From positions 25,614-89,613 of the forward strand of contig NZ_NUGT01000004.1 of assembly GCF_002574545.1 (NCBI RefSeq): 64,000 bases of DNA, given 5' to 3'. The notes beneath the pieces are model-generated. The model was not told the DNA's origin, did no database searches, and saw nothing but the letters and a program-made list of their open reading frames with translations. Source of the stretch: Bacillus sp. AFS055030 (lineage in GTDB: Bacteria; Bacillota; Bacilli; Bacillales; Bacillaceae_G). Within the stretch, counting starts at the first letter, position 1, and each line of letters starts with the position of its first letter. Positions 9,009 through 17,336 of the stretch are shown piece after piece. Position numbers and translations under genes: made by a program.

Positions 9009-9440
9009 TTATTTAGCTATGTATTCTTGCAATTCCTTAATCAGTATTTCTGCTCCGCTTTTACTTACTACAATCTTTCCACTATCAAATGAGAAATTAT
9101 TTTCATCAATAACTCCTGTTACCATACAAGCATTATTAGAAACATATTGTTTAAGGATAATCCTTTGTTCCTCAATAAATACTTCAAATGGTTCATATTT
9201 ATTTAGATTTAACATTTTTCTTAATTCCTTTGGTAAAACAATTCTTCCTAAGTCATCTAGTTTTCTAACAATTCCACTTAGACCGGAATTTTCATCATAT
9301 TTTGTAAGAATAATCATACCTTCTTCAAAATGAATTTCAAATGGAGCATTGTTCTCTAAATTCATTGTATTTCTTAGTTCTTTCGGTAGAACAATTCTTC
9401 CAAGATCGTCTAGTTTTCTAATAATTCCAGTTGATTTCAT
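9009..9440 (-). CDS. AbrB-like transition-state regulator with duplicated DNA-binding domain
   Basis: AbrB and Abh are about 94 residues with one N-terminal swapped-hairpin DNA-binding domain. This 143-residue protein has two: copy 1 at 4-47 (GIIRKLDDLGRIVLPKELRN) and copy 2 at 55-98 (GIVRKLDDLGRIVLPKELRK). An AbrB-type C-terminal dimerisation segment follows (ACMVTGVIDENNFSF, then KIVVSKSGAEILIKELQEYI). Since AbrB binds DNA with paired N-domains, each chain may form a covalently linked DNA-binding unit. The SD GGGGAG precedes the ATG at good spacing. Regulation of stationary-phase or sporulation genes is likely from the family; targets are unknown. Confidence 0.88.
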   Translation of the reverse strand: MKSTGIIRKLDDLGRIVLPKELRNTMNLENNAPFEIHFEEGMIILTKYDENSGLSGIVRKLDDLGRIVLPKELRKMLNLNKYEPFEVFIEEQRIILKQYVSNNACMVTGVIDENNFSFDSGKIVVSKSGAEILIKELQEYIAK

Positions 9441-9666
9441 ACTTGCAACTCCCCATGTATTTCAATATCTTTATATACTCAATATAATTCTCTCTATATC
9501 TACATTGAGTTTAATTTAATAATACCAAATTATTTTAATTTTCTCTCTACTTATATCGACTCATTTTTAAATATATTAATACAAATTATAAAAATTTTTT
9601 TCATACTTCTAAATTAACATTATATTTACTCAATTTGTTTTAGTAAATTATGGAAATAAATCAAAA

Positions 9667-9718
9667 AAGAGATGAGTTAATCAAATGGTAACGAATTACC
9701 TAGAAAAACTCATCTCTT
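9667..9718 (-). terminator. Terminator of the spore protein gene
   Basis: A perfect 12-bp inverted repeat AAGAGATGAGTT / AACTCATCTCTT (9667-9678 and 9707-9718), with a second small hairpin GGTAACGAATTACC (9687-9700) in its loop and T residues beyond on the minus strand. Confidence 0.8.
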
Positions 9719-9730
9719 AAAATTAATCTT

Positions 9731-9931
9731 TTATCTTGAATAACCACCGAGACTTTGTTCAGCCATTTGAACTAAACGTTTAGTAATCTCTCCACCTACT
9801 GAACCATTTGCACGAGACGTTGAATCTGGACCTAAGTGTACTCCAAATTCTGTTGCAATTTCATACTTCATCTGTTCGATTGCAGATTCAGCATTTGGTG
9901 AAACATATTGATTTGAAGATCTGTTTGCCAT
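9731..9931 (-). CDS. Alpha/beta-type small acid-soluble spore protein
   Basis: The 66-residue protein has both family signatures: the germination protease site TEFGVHLG at about residues 27-34 and the DNA-binding C-terminal block [20 protein letters not shown]. These proteins coat forespore DNA, protect it against UV and heat, and are degraded at germination. Length is normal for the family. The SD AAAAGGGG precedes the ATG. A sigma-G-like promoter lies upstream at 9985-10013, as expected for forespore expression. Confidence 0.96.
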   Translation of the reverse strand: MANRSSNQYVSPNAESAIEQMKYEIATEFGVHLGPDSTSRANGSVGGEITKRLVQMAEQSLGGYSR

Positions 9932-9984
9932 GATATGTAGCCCCTTTTAATAAAATTTTCTGATATGAACTATCAGATTGCTGT

Positions 9985-10013
9985 TAGTATTTCATATTGA
10001 ATTTAAAATATTC
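9985..10013 (-). promoter_or_regulatory. Sigma-G-like promoter of the spore protein gene
   Basis: On the minus strand GAATA (10009-10013), a 17-bp spacer and AATACTA (9985-9991) match the sigma-G pattern (-35 GHATR, -10 CATNHTA) with one mismatch in the -10. Confidence 0.6.
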
Positions 10014-10237
10014 ATCATATAAATATTTCTATAACTTTTTTCATAATTCATCCGCAATTTTATAGCAAATAAAGTTTTTCTAGACAACGTTAAATTATAC
10101 TGCAATAATTGTCATATTATTTCCCAAAAAATTAATTAATTGATAAATATGAATTAACCAATGCTATTCACACTTAAGGAGAACCTCCATATATTATATT
10201 GATATAATTCATTTTTTTGAAAGGTAGGTGTATCAAA

Positions 10238-11176
10238 ATAAGAGTAGATGGTATCTTTGAAGGAGGAGGAGTTCGAGGAATCGGACATGTTGGAGCTATT
10301 TGTGCTTTAGAAGAAGAAGGTTATGAATGGGCACGTTTGGCAGGTACTTCTGCTGGAGCTATTGTTGCTACTCTTCTAGCATGTGGTTATACAGGTAAAG
10401 AATTAAAGGAAATTATGGATCGTCTAGATTATAAAAATTTTATTACAAAAACATGGTTGCACTATATTCCTTTAATCGGATTGGGATTAAATATCTTATT
10501 TAAAAATGGGTTATATAAAAATGACTTTGAAGAAGAATGGTTAGAGTCTTTATTATCAAAAAAAGGCATTCGCTATTTCGATGATTTAGAAGAAGGAAAA
10601 TTGAAAATCATTATTTCTGATATTAGTAATGGAAAAATGGTCGTTTTACCTGATGATTTACCTGATTACGGCTTGTCAGCAAAAGATATAACCATTGCAC
10701 AAGCAGTAAGAATGAGTGGTACAATACCCTTTTTCTTTCAACCAATTAAACTTAAAACTCCTAATTATAATTATCCAATATTAATTGTTGATGGTGGAAT
10801 TTTAAGTAATTTTCCAATTTGGATTTTCGATGACCATAAAGAATGGCCGACTTTTGGTTTTCGCTTAATTGATGAAGAAATTAATGCAAAGCCGCTGGAT
10901 GCTCATAACCCAATCTCATTTTACAAATCAATATTTATAACGATGAGACAAGCACACGACATTCGACATCTTACTACAGAAGTGAATGAACGAACAATAA
11001 AAATCCCAACTGGTGAAATATCAAGCACTGATTTCTATTTAACTAAAAAAGAAAAAGAAGCACTTTTCACAAATGGATACCAAGCCGCAAAAAAGTTTCT
11101 AGGAACTTGGGATTTTGAAAAGTATAAACATAACTATCCACCTGTACCGAACTGTCATAAAGTGCATAGTCTGTAG
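10238..11176 (+). CDS. Patatin-like phospholipase, apparent ATA start
   Basis: A patatin-fold lipase: the glycine-rich oxyanion loop GIFEGGGVRGIGHVGAI lies at the N terminus, the nucleophile Ser in GTSAG follows, and the catalytic Asp is in VDGG. It is probably a cytosolic acyl hydrolase acting on lipids. The frame is open back to a TTG at 10217, but that codon has no SD. A strong SD (AAAGGTAGGTG, 10220-10230) lies seven bases before the ATA at 10238, exactly where related proteins start (xRVDGIFEGGGVRG). No ATG or GTG is available. I therefore favour the ATA as start; TTG 10217 is the conventional alternative. A strong terminator follows. Confidence 0.85.
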   Translation: MRVDGIFEGGGVRGIGHVGAICALEEEGYEWARLAGTSAGAIVATLLACGYTGKELKEIMDRLDYKNFITKTWLHYIPLIGLGLNILFKNGLYKNDFEEEWLESLLSKKGIRYFDDLEEGKLKIIISDISNGKMVVLPDDLPDYGLSAKDITIAQAVRMSGTIPFFFQPIKLKTPNYNYPILIVDGGILSNFPIWIFDDHKEWPTFGFRLIDEEINAKPLDAHNPISFYKSIFITMRQAHDIRHLTTEVNERTIKIPTGEISSTDFYLTKKEKEALFTNGYQAAKKFLGTWDFEKYKHNYPPVPNCHKVHSL

Positions 11177-11188
11177 TAGCTAAAAAAC

Positions 11189-11230
11189 GCAATCTTTTCT
11201 AGCTATTCATAGAAAAGATTGCGCTTTTTT
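11189..11230 (+). terminator. Terminator of the patatin gene
   Basis: A perfect 12-bp stem GCAATCTTTTCT / AGAAAAGATTGC (11189-11200 and 11211-11222), then a T run. Confidence 0.88.
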
Positions 11231-11261
11231 GTTTTGTCTACTTCAGGTTCGTAAGGTTAAT

Positions 11262-11545
11262 TCATTTAACCCTTATTTTAGCATCTCCTTGAATATAAGA
11301 AGGATAAAATGACAACTTAAGCTTTAATGGATTAACGTAATCTTTAGTAGAAATTGTTATTCCTACTATTTGCTTACCACCATCATGATATTCAGTTGAT
11401 TCTGCACTAGTTTCAACTTCTTTGCCATTAGCATCAAAAATTGATTCAACTAATGAGTTAATGACAATTTATGCTCATGCATAATTGACAGAAATGCTTG
11501 CTCATCTCCTTTGATAGCCTTTTTCACTATACTATGATCCTGAAT
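11262..11545 (-). pseudogene. Deletion scar joining the start of an ECF sigma factor to the end of a DUF4179/DUF5643-type protein
   Basis: Two remnants on the minus strand. From 11545 the frame reads IQDHSIVKKAIKGDEQAFLS then IMHEHKLSL, the first helix of ECF-type sigma-70 factors, behind an SD (GGAGGG); it then hits a stop at 11450-11452. In another frame, 11262-11465 reads VINSLVESIFDANGKEVETS and later SFYPSYIQGDAKIRVK before its stop, which resembles the C terminus of DUF4179/DUF5643 proteins normally encoded just after such sigma genes. The simplest reading is one internal deletion that removed most of both genes. The start codon position now reads ATT. Neither piece can be functional. 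Confidence 0.65.
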
Positions 11546-11629
11546 GTCAATCCCTCCATCTCGATGTTCTATATATTAGACTTCTGAGAGCCAAAAAAGT
11601 TTTAATAATTTCTAATTTTCCTCATAAAA

Positions 11630-11689
11630 AATCCCCTATTTAATAGACAGTACAGCACCCTTCATTTAACTGTCTACTTTATGGGGATT
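11630..11689 (-). terminator. Long hairpin terminator of the secreted 156-residue protein gene
   Basis: Nested inverted repeats AATCCCC / GGGGATT and TAGACAGT / ACTGTCTA (11630-11689), followed by a T run on the minus strand. Confidence 0.7.
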
Positions 11690-11731
11690 ATTAAAACTTA
11701 TTGGACATCCTCTATTAACTTTATTTTTTAT

Positions 11732-12202
11732 TTATATCGTTTCTTGCCAATAGGATTTTATCAATTTTATCCTACTAGAATCTGAATAAACATAAACATT
11801 ATGGCGAATTACTCTGGTTTTTCCAGTATATCTTACTTGCATAATATCTTTTGTATAAAGAATAGGTCTGGATTTTGAAAGAAATGATATAGGAGTAGCA
11901 GCAACACCTGCGAATCCTGCTGGAGCAAAATATACTCCTAGTGATATGGATGCGACTGAAGCAATTTGTATAGAAAAATCCACTCCTGATTGGTTTTGTA
12001 TTTTTCCATAGGCAGTTCCAACATAACTATATTGTGTTCCACCTGTTTCAATAGCAACACTTCGACTAGATTTAGGAGATATTTCTTGTTCAATAGGTGT
12101 AATTTGAATGGTGTCACTTGTAGCAGTGGACTCTGCAAATGATGCACTTGCTGAGCTAAGTGTAATAGCAGTTGCTAAAGTTGAAATTAAAAGTTTTTTC
12201 AT
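11732..12202 (-). CDS. Secreted protein of unknown function
   Basis: The start is set at the ATG at 12202, eight bases after AAGGAG; a GTG nine bases earlier overlaps the SD. The 156-residue product has a clear Sec signal peptide (MKKLLISTLATAITLSSASA, cleavage after SFA at about residue 23). The mature part is Ser/Thr-rich with alternating polar and hydrophobic residues, suggesting a beta-rich fold, and has no Cys. I recognise no domain. It is probably exported to the medium or cell wall. Confidence 0.72.
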   Translation of the reverse strand: MKKLLISTLATAITLSSASASFAESTATSDTIQITPIEQEISPKSSRSVAIETGGTQYSYVGTAYGKIQNQSGVDFSIQIASVASISLGVYFAPAGFAGVAATPISFLSKSRPILYTKDIMQVRYTGKTRVIRHNVYVYSDSSRIKLIKSYWQETI

Positions 12203-12831
12203 AAGTAACACTCCTTATCTTTTACGGCTTGTTTTTCTTGTTTTAGAAAAAAATTGTTAATTAAATTGCAACTATCCATCTCTTGACCATAAAGAAGATT
12301 AACAATCACTTGAATCCCCTTCTAAATTTTTTTGATTGATTCAAAAATAACTTTTTATCTACAAAAACTATCACCTCTTTACATCTATATTAATATCTTA
12401 ATTATAGTAATCTGAAGAATGAATTCAGTGGAATTTTTGTGAATGTTTTAGTAAAACTTTACAAATTTTTACGTATAAAAGAACTTAGTTGTTTTCAAAA
12501 AATATTAGAAGAAGACTTGTTAATAGAATCATAGTTTGTTACTTTTTCATAATTCCATATAGCGTTAAATCCTAATGTCCAAAAAATGAAAAAAAGTTCA
12601 CAATAAAGACAATGAATTTTAGTGTATCTAACTTTTTAAATGTTAAGATAGTTTCGTAAACGTTTACTAAAAAAGTTAAGAGATAGTTATAAAATTTTAA
12701 TTTAAATTTAACTTCTACGTGAAATGGTGAGGGAGTGTCACCTATCCTATAAAATTTGACAAATATTTAAATAACTAGTGCTATTAATTTTAGTGTCGTA
12801 ATAACAACCAATTTGAAACAGGAGGTATATT
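12203..12831. other. 629-bp AT-rich intergenic region
   Basis: No convincing reading frame or RNA gene was seen. It contains the perfect 12-bp palindrome GTAAACGTTTAC (12656-12667) and a short hairpin GGTGA...TCACC (12725-12742). Promoters for the flanking divergent genes must lie here. Confidence 0.4.
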
Positions 12832-13041
12832 ATGAAATTAGCAAGAAATATCTTAATTATATTTTCCTACATAATGTTTACGTTATTGATCATATTTGGA
12901 CCCGAATTTCGTGAGTATAAATTGTATGTTTTTTTGTTACAGTTATTATTTTTTTGTACTGGTCCATTTTTATTAATATTTTTAGACTGGAAGAAAAAAA
13001 GAAATAAAAAAGGTTCAAAAATCTTTGATAATTCGGAGTGA
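12832..13041 (+). CDS. Small two-span membrane protein of unknown function
   Basis: The 69-residue protein begins 8 bases after a perfect SD (CAGGAGGT). Two hydrophobic segments (about residues 6-22 and 31-51) are separated by FGPEFREYK, followed by a strongly basic tail DWKKKRNKKGSK. By the positive-inside rule both termini face the cytoplasm. There is no recognisable family. An inverted repeat GAATGGTTA / TAACCATTC (about 13045-13088) follows and may act as its terminator. Confidence 0.68.
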   Translation: MKLARNILIIFSYIMFTLLIIFGPEFREYKLYVFLLQLLFFCTGPFLLIFLDWKKKRNKKGSKIFDNSE

Positions 13042-13129
13042 AAATGGAATGGTTAACGATCATAAATCCATTTCATTCTTATAACCATTCATCGTGTGCT
13101 AAGATTTTTTAATTCATTTAAATAAAAAA

Positions 13130-13157
13130 ACATAGGGAGATTTTAGACTTCCTATGT
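13130..13157 (-). terminator. Terminator of the 49-residue gene
   Basis: The stem ACATAGG / CCTATGT (13130-13136 and 13151-13157) is followed on the minus strand by a run of T residues. Confidence 0.7.
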
Positions 13158-13168
13158 TTTCATTCATA

Positions 13169-13318
13169 TTATTTATCTGTTTGTTTTTGTTTCTTTTTCA
13201 AATACTCCGCACGCAATTTTTCAAGTTGCTGCTTTTTATCAAATTTGGCAGGCGTCTGTTTTTCATGAAACTTTGCCACAGCTTGCTGACCTTTAGTATC
13301 CAGTTGATATTTTCCCAC
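13169..13318 (-). CDS. 49-residue basic protein of unknown function
   Basis: My translation from a GTG at 13318 reads MGKYQLDTKGQQAVAKFHEK then QTPAKFDKKQQLEKLRAEYL and ends KKKQKQTDK. An AGGTG lies six bases upstream; an alternative in-frame GTG is three codons earlier but sits on the SD. The product is rich in Lys and Gln, probably helical and soluble, with no Cys and no signal peptide. A terminator follows directly. The composition and the downstream terminator support a real gene of unknown role. Confidence 0.65.
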   Translation of the reverse strand: MGKYQLDTKGQQAVAKFHEKQTPAKFDKKQQLEKLRAEYLKKKQKQTDK

Positions 13319-13409
13319 TTTGTTCACCTACTTTTCTTGTCTTAAAAAAGAACCTATTCAACAAATATAATATACCTTATTTACGAAAGTAAACCTTATA
13401 ATCAAAAAA

Positions 13410-13433
13410 GACATGAGCATTAATACTCATGTC
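13410..13433 (-). terminator. Terminator of ftsZ
   Basis: The perfect stem GACATGAG / CTCATGTC (13410-13417 and 13426-13433) is followed by TTTTTTGAT on the minus strand. Confidence 0.85.
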
Positions 13434-13445
13434 CCTTTTACATAT

Positions 13446-14861
13446 CTATCTATTTCTATTTTTTCGATTACGTAAGAATGCCGGTATATATGAAGTTGAA
13501 TCTTCCTTCTCATTGAAGCGGCCATATTCTTGTTGCTCATTGTAACGTCCGTAATCTTGTTGTTCTGTGAAACGATTATGCTCTTTTTGTTCTGTGAAAC
13601 GATTATGATCTTGTCGTTCTTGGTAACGGTTATAATCCTGCTGTTCATTATATCGTCCATAATCATTTTGTTCATTGTATCGAGTGAAATCTTGTTGCTC
13701 ATTATAGCGATTATGCTCTTTTTGTTCATTGTAACGGCCATAATTTGGCTGTTCCGTGTAACGACCGGTTTCTTGATGATCATTATAGCGAGCGTAGTCT
13801 TGCTGTTGGTCTACGCGATATCTCTGTTCTTGTTGGAAACGTTGCTCTCTATTATATAAGCTAGGTGCTTCTTCTATTGGTCTAGAAGGAGTTCTTACCA
13901 TTTTCTCCTCTTTATCCGCAAAACCTGTAGCAATTACCGTTACAATAATTTCATCTTTTAAGTTTTCGTCGATTACTGAACCGAAAATCATATTTAATTC
14001 TTCATGCGATGCAGAAGCAACGATATCTGCAGCTTCTTGTACTTCAAACAGACTTAAGTTACGTCCGCCTGTAATATTCATAATGACACCATGCGCTCCA
14101 TTAATAGAAGTTTCAAGTAACGGAGAATTTAATGCCTTCTGAGCAGCGATCGTAGCGCGGTCTTTACCTTTTGCAATACCGATTCCCATAAGGGCTGTCC
14201 CTTTATGAGACATGACTGTTTTAACATCAGCAAAGTCTAGATTGATTAATCCTGGAACTGCGATCAAGTCGGAAATCCCTTGAACCCCTTGTCGAAGTAC
14301 ATTATCCGCTTCACGGAACGCTTCAAGCATCGGTGTTTTTTTGTCAACTAGCTCTAATAAACGATCGTTTGGAATGATAATTAATGTGTCAACTGCTTCT
14401 CTAAGTTCCTTAATTCCACCTTCAGCATTTGTTGCACGCTTTTTCCCTTCAAATTTAAAGGGGCGAGTTACAACTCCAATCGTTAAAGCACCAAGCTTAC
14501 GAGCAATTTTCGCAACTTCAGGTGCTGCCCCAGTTCCTGTTCCGCCGCCCATTCCAGCTGTAACGAATACCATGTCCGCTCCTTGTAGTACTTCCTCAAT
14601 TTGCGATTTACTTTCTTCTACAGCTCTTTTTCCAATTTCAGGATTTGCACCTGCTCCTAAACCACGCGTCAACGTTGCACCAATTTGCATTGTTATTTCA
14701 GCTTTTGATTGTTTTAGCGCTTGCGCATCGGTATTAAAAGCAATGAATTCAACGCCCTCTACTCCATCTTCAATCATTCGATTAACGGCGTTATTTCCTC
14801 CACCACCAACTCCAATAACTTTTATTCTTGCAAACTGTTCTATATTTTCAAATTCAAACAT
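13446..14861 (-). CDS. ftsZ: FtsZ cell-division GTPase with extended nonapeptide-repeat linker, stand-alone locus
   Basis: FtsZ polymerises into the cytokinetic ring. The core (about residues 1-316) closely follows Bacillus FtsZ: the nucleotide loop [12 protein letters not shown], the tubulin signature GGGTGTG at 105-111 and the T7 loop NLDFAD at 207-212 are intact, as is the C-terminal peptide [15 protein letters not shown] (457-471). The family norm is about 380 residues; here it is 471 because the linker holds at least eleven 9-residue repeats of consensus RYNEQxDYG (358-456). No ftsA or other division gene adjoins it, and it has its own SD (GAGGAGG) and terminator. This suggests a second, paralogous FtsZ, although a relocated sole copy cannot be excluded. 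Confidence 0.95.
   Translation of the reverse strand: MFEFENIEQFARIKVIGVGGGGNNAVNRMIEDGVEGVEFIAFNTDAQALKQSKAEITMQIGATLTRGLGAGANPEIGKRAVEESKSQIEEVLQGADMVFVTAGMGGGTGTGAAPEVAKIARKLGALTIGVVTRPFKFEGKKRATNAEGGIKELREAVDTLIIIPNDRLLELVDKKTPMLEAFREADNVLRQGVQGISDLIAVPGLINLDFADVKTVMSHKGTALMGIGIAKGKDRATIAAQKALNSPLLETSINGAHGVIMNITGGRNLSLFEVQEAADIVASASHEELNMIFGSVIDENLKDEIIVTVIATGFADKEEKMVRTPSRPIEEAPSLYNREQRFQQEQRYRVDQQQDYARYNDHQETGRYTEQPNYGRYNEQKEHNRYNEQQDFTRYNEQNDYGRYNEQQDYNRYQERQDHNRFTEQKEHNRFTEQQDYGRYNEQQEYGRFNEKEDSTSYIPAFLRNRKNRNR
13494..13817 (-). repeat. 27-bp tandem repeats encoding the FtsZ linker
   Basis: Twelve consecutive 27-bp units, the first degenerate (RVDQQQDYA), encode variants of RYNEQxDYG, for example [27 protein letters not shown] and RFNEKEDST. 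They alternate Arg, Glu/Asp, Gln and aromatic residues and are likely disordered. Unit number is likely to vary between strains. Confidence 0.9.
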
Positions 14862-15343
14862 GATTATTCCTCCTCGTCATACCGATTACATAATTTCACG
14901 TTTTTCAAAGAACCATTATTTTCATTCTAAGATTTATCTTTTTATGTACGTATTAGTAGATTAGAATTATCCAATTCACTTAAAGACATAGAATCGTCCT
15001 AATTCCCCTAACACTACTATACAAGAAAACTACTTATTATCTTTTTGATAATTTTCCCTTAATATACCTTTAACTAAAACATTTATTTTAACATCTTAAT
15101 GTAATATCTCTATCAACTTCGTAACAAACGTTAGAAAAGTATGTACAAATATATAATTCTTTCCTTTTTGGTTGAATCCTTTAAGAATCTATATCGTTTC
15201 AAAGAAATCATTACCCAAAATACGATAAAATGTGATACCGTTCACAATTTTTCCACTATATTATCATCCCTACGTATTTTCTACTGGTAATATATTAATA
15301 TATTAGGATTTTCTTAATAAATAAATTCTGAATTGGAGAGATC
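14862..15343. other. Intergenic region between ftsZ and a divergent small gene
   Basis: 482 bp, AT-rich, no gene seen. It must carry the promoters of ftsZ (minus) and of the gene at 15344 (plus). I could not assign operators. Confidence 0.4.
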
Positions 15344-15703
15344 ATGAAAATATTACTTAAAGGTTTAATTTTTAAAATTTGTTTCTTCATTAGCTTTTCT
15401 CTTTTCATCTTTTATTCGCAAAATTTATGTATTCATAATAAAGATACGTCCTTTAAAGTAATAAAAGATATGAAAAGAATTGAAAGTGATACTGATCTAA
15501 AAAACTCTACATTTTTCACTAATCAGTTAAAATATCAATCCAATGAAAAAGAAGAATTTGCCAAAGTAAGTATTTTCCTTTTTGGAAACTTTGATCGTCT
15601 TGAGGAATTAATGAAAGATTATTCCAATTTAGTCGTAATGGGTACTGTAAAATCCACCGAACCGTATATCATAATGAAAAATGGCGGAATTGAAAAACAA
15701 TAA
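15344..15703 (+). CDS. Membrane-anchored protein of unknown function
   Basis: The 119-residue protein starts after the SD TTGGAGAG. Residues 4-26 form a hydrophobic signal-anchor (LLKGLIFKICFFISFSLFIF). The rest is polar and presumably extracytoplasmic, ending MGTVKSTEPYIIMKNGGIEK. I recognise no domain. It is transcribed away from ftsZ; whether the two share regulation is unknown. Confidence 0.62.
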   Translation: MKILLKGLIFKICFFISFSLFIFYSQNLCIHNKDTSFKVIKDMKRIESDTDLKNSTFFTNQLKYQSNEKEEFAKVSIFLFGNFDRLEELMKDYSNLVVMGTVKSTEPYIIMKNGGIEKQ

Positions 15704-15735
15704 TGATTTTGTTACAAATTATCAAAATGAAAAAA

Positions 15736-15762
15736 AAACGACAAACATAGTAGTTGTCGTTT
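15736..15762. terminator. Terminator between the membrane protein and the cation-efflux gene
   Basis: AAACGACAA pairs with TTGTCGTTT, with A-rich and T-rich flanks. It fits best as the terminator of the minus-strand efflux gene. Confidence 0.75.
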
Positions 15763-15768
15763 CACGCG

Positions 15769-16752
15769 TTACTTTTTTTCAATTAATTCTGTTTTGTTAT
15801 CTTCAATCCAATTTTGAATTCCATCATCTTCGTCCAACTCGATGATGACGTCTGTAACACCTTTTTCTTTCATGATTTTTTCTTCTAATCGGTCTTTTAT
15901 GTCGTCAGCTTGAGCTACTGTTAAATTTGGATCTAGTTCAATTTCTAATTCAACATGTAAATCTTCACCCTCTTTGACAACTGTAAGAACTTGAATATCT
16001 TTGACATCTGGATCTTCCATTACGATTTCGCCGATCTTGTCTTCCATTTCTTCATCGGATTCACCAATTACACCTGCAGCATTATCAAGAAATACTTTTC
16101 CAACAACAAAAAACATCAAAATTCCAATGATGACAGAAGCAACACCTTCAGCTTGGTGAAAAGGTGTAAAGTAAGCAATGATTACAGCAATCATCGCTAA
16201 TAATCCACCTAGAGTTGCTACTGTATCTTCTAAGAAAACTAATTTCGTAGCTGGTTTCGCTTTTCCTAAATTCGAAATTGCCTCGGTAACCACTCCGAAA
16301 CCACTTGTAGCTATTCCTAATTCATGACTAATTTCTTTCATTGCTTTGAAAAGTACAAATGCTTCAAGGACTACCGAAGCACCTAAAATAGTAAGAGTAA
16401 TAGTCAGTCCTGAAGATTGGGTTGGATGTGCAATATGATGGATTCCTTCTACAATCGTTTCATACGCCATAATTCCTACAATTAATACTGCTCCAAGTAA
16501 AACTAAATTTACAAGTCGACCAAATCCATTTGGAAAGCGATCTGTTGGGGCTTTTTTACTTAAAGCTGAACCGCTAAAAACAAAAAGTTGGTTTGCAGTA
16601 TCGGCCGCACTATGCATCATTTCTGCAAAAAGTGCAACACTTCCTGTCATACCAAAACCTATTCCTTTTATGATTGCTATTACAGCGTTAACAATCGCTG
16701 CTAATAATGCAGATTTATTACCTTTTTTTAAAAGCAAAAAAAACTCTTTCAT
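15769..16752 (-). CDS. Cation diffusion facilitator (CDF) family transporter
   Basis: A 327-residue CDF-family exporter, which would exchange divalent metal (Zn, Fe, Mn or Co) for protons across the cytoplasmic membrane. The N-terminal half has about six hydrophobic spans; the second contains the metal-site motif HSAADTANQ. A cytosolic domain follows (about 230-310: DPDVKDIQVLTVVKEGEDLH, then VELEIELDPNLTV), the ferredoxin-like regulatory fold of CDF proteins. The acidic C terminus (ELDEDDGIQNW) is unremarkable. The SD GAGGAG lies just before the ATG. Metal specificity cannot be told. Confidence 0.9.
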   Translation of the reverse strand: MKEFFLLLKKGNKSALLAAIVNAVIAIIKGIGFGMTGSVALFAEMMHSAADTANQLFVFSGSALSKKAPTDRFPNGFGRLVNLVLLGAVLIVGIMAYETIVEGIHHIAHPTQSSGLTITLTILGASVVLEAFVLFKAMKEISHELGIATSGFGVVTEAISNLGKAKPATKLVFLEDTVATLGGLLAMIAVIIAYFTPFHQAEGVASVIIGILMFFVVGKVFLDNAAGVIGESDEEMEDKIGEIVMEDPDVKDIQVLTVVKEGEDLHVELEIELDPNLTVAQADDIKDRLEEKIMKEKGVTDVIIELDEDDGIQNWIEDNKTELIEKK

Positions 16753-16933
16753 CCTATACTCCTCTTCACTAGTATTTTTATATTATGTATTTTTTTAATT
16801 ATTATTAGCTGTTACTCATTTGGAAATATATGTAATTTAATTTTACCATAAGTTTTCTTGATTCTTTTGTCTGTTCAAAAAAATATTTTTGATCAGCAAA
16901 ATATAAACTCTTCCTAAGTAAAAGAAGGTGCTT

Positions 16934-17110
16934 CTAAAGATGAAAAAACAAATAGAAATCTAAAAGATAAATCGTGATAATCAAGATGGTTATTCCCAAT
17001 AAGAAGTAAAGTATCTTCTTTAATAGAAAAATTTTTTTATTGAAAATTGAAACCCATAAACAAAAGAATGATAATAATAAAATTGGTATCGTTAGTAACA
17101 CAATCAACAT
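16934..17110 (-). CDS. 58-residue two-span membrane protein
   Basis: My translation from the ATG at 17110 reads MLIVLLTIPILLLSFFCLWV, then SIFNKKIFLLKKILYFLLGI and TILIITIYLLDFYLFFHL. AAAGGATGTG lies at SD distance. Two hydrophobic segments (1-22 and 34-57) flank a basic loop (NKKIFLLKK), so it is almost entirely membrane-embedded. No homologue is known to me. It stands alone between the CDF gene and a terminator at 17161-17181. Function unknown; it could be a small regulatory or toxin-like membrane protein, but nothing proves it. Confidence 0.5.
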   Translation of the reverse strand: MLIVLLTIPILLLSFFCLWVSIFNKKIFLLKKILYFLLGITILIITIYLLDFYLFFHL

Positions 17111-17160
17111 CAACTTTCACATCCTTTAAATGATAGATGCAATTTTTTTTAACTTAAAAA

Positions 17161-17181
17161 AGCTATCTAAAAAAGACAGCT
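17161..17181 (-). terminator. Hairpin with T-run upstream of the 58-residue gene
   Basis: AGCTATCT / AGACAGCT (17161-17168 and 17174-17181; one G-U or mismatch) is followed by a T run on the minus strand. It may be a second terminator of the serine hydrolase transcript. Confidence 0.5.
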
Positions 17182-17290
17182 CTTACTAATTTATATTCGG
17201 TTGTTGAAATGGACTAGTTCTAATTTTATTTTTTTAAAACATATTTTACTTTTTTTGTTTATTCTGAGCTTTTCATTAATGATAAAAAAA

Positions 17291-17323
17291 GAGAAAAATC
17301 ATCCTATCTAGAAGATTTTTCTC
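17291..17323 (-). terminator. Terminator of the serine hydrolase gene
   Basis: A perfect 10-bp stem GAGAAAAATC / GATTTTTCTC, with T residues following on the minus strand. Confidence 0.8.
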
Positions 17324-17336
17324 TTTCCTTATACTA

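Noticed and set aside
13154..13345. Plus-strand hydrophobic frame of 63 residues
   Set aside because: It lies opposite the 49-residue minus-strand gene, which has an SD, natural composition and terminator.
13494..13859. Plus-strand open frame over the ftsZ repeats
   Set aside because: It is the mirror of the 27-bp coding repeats, has no SD, and encodes a low-complexity hydrophobic string.
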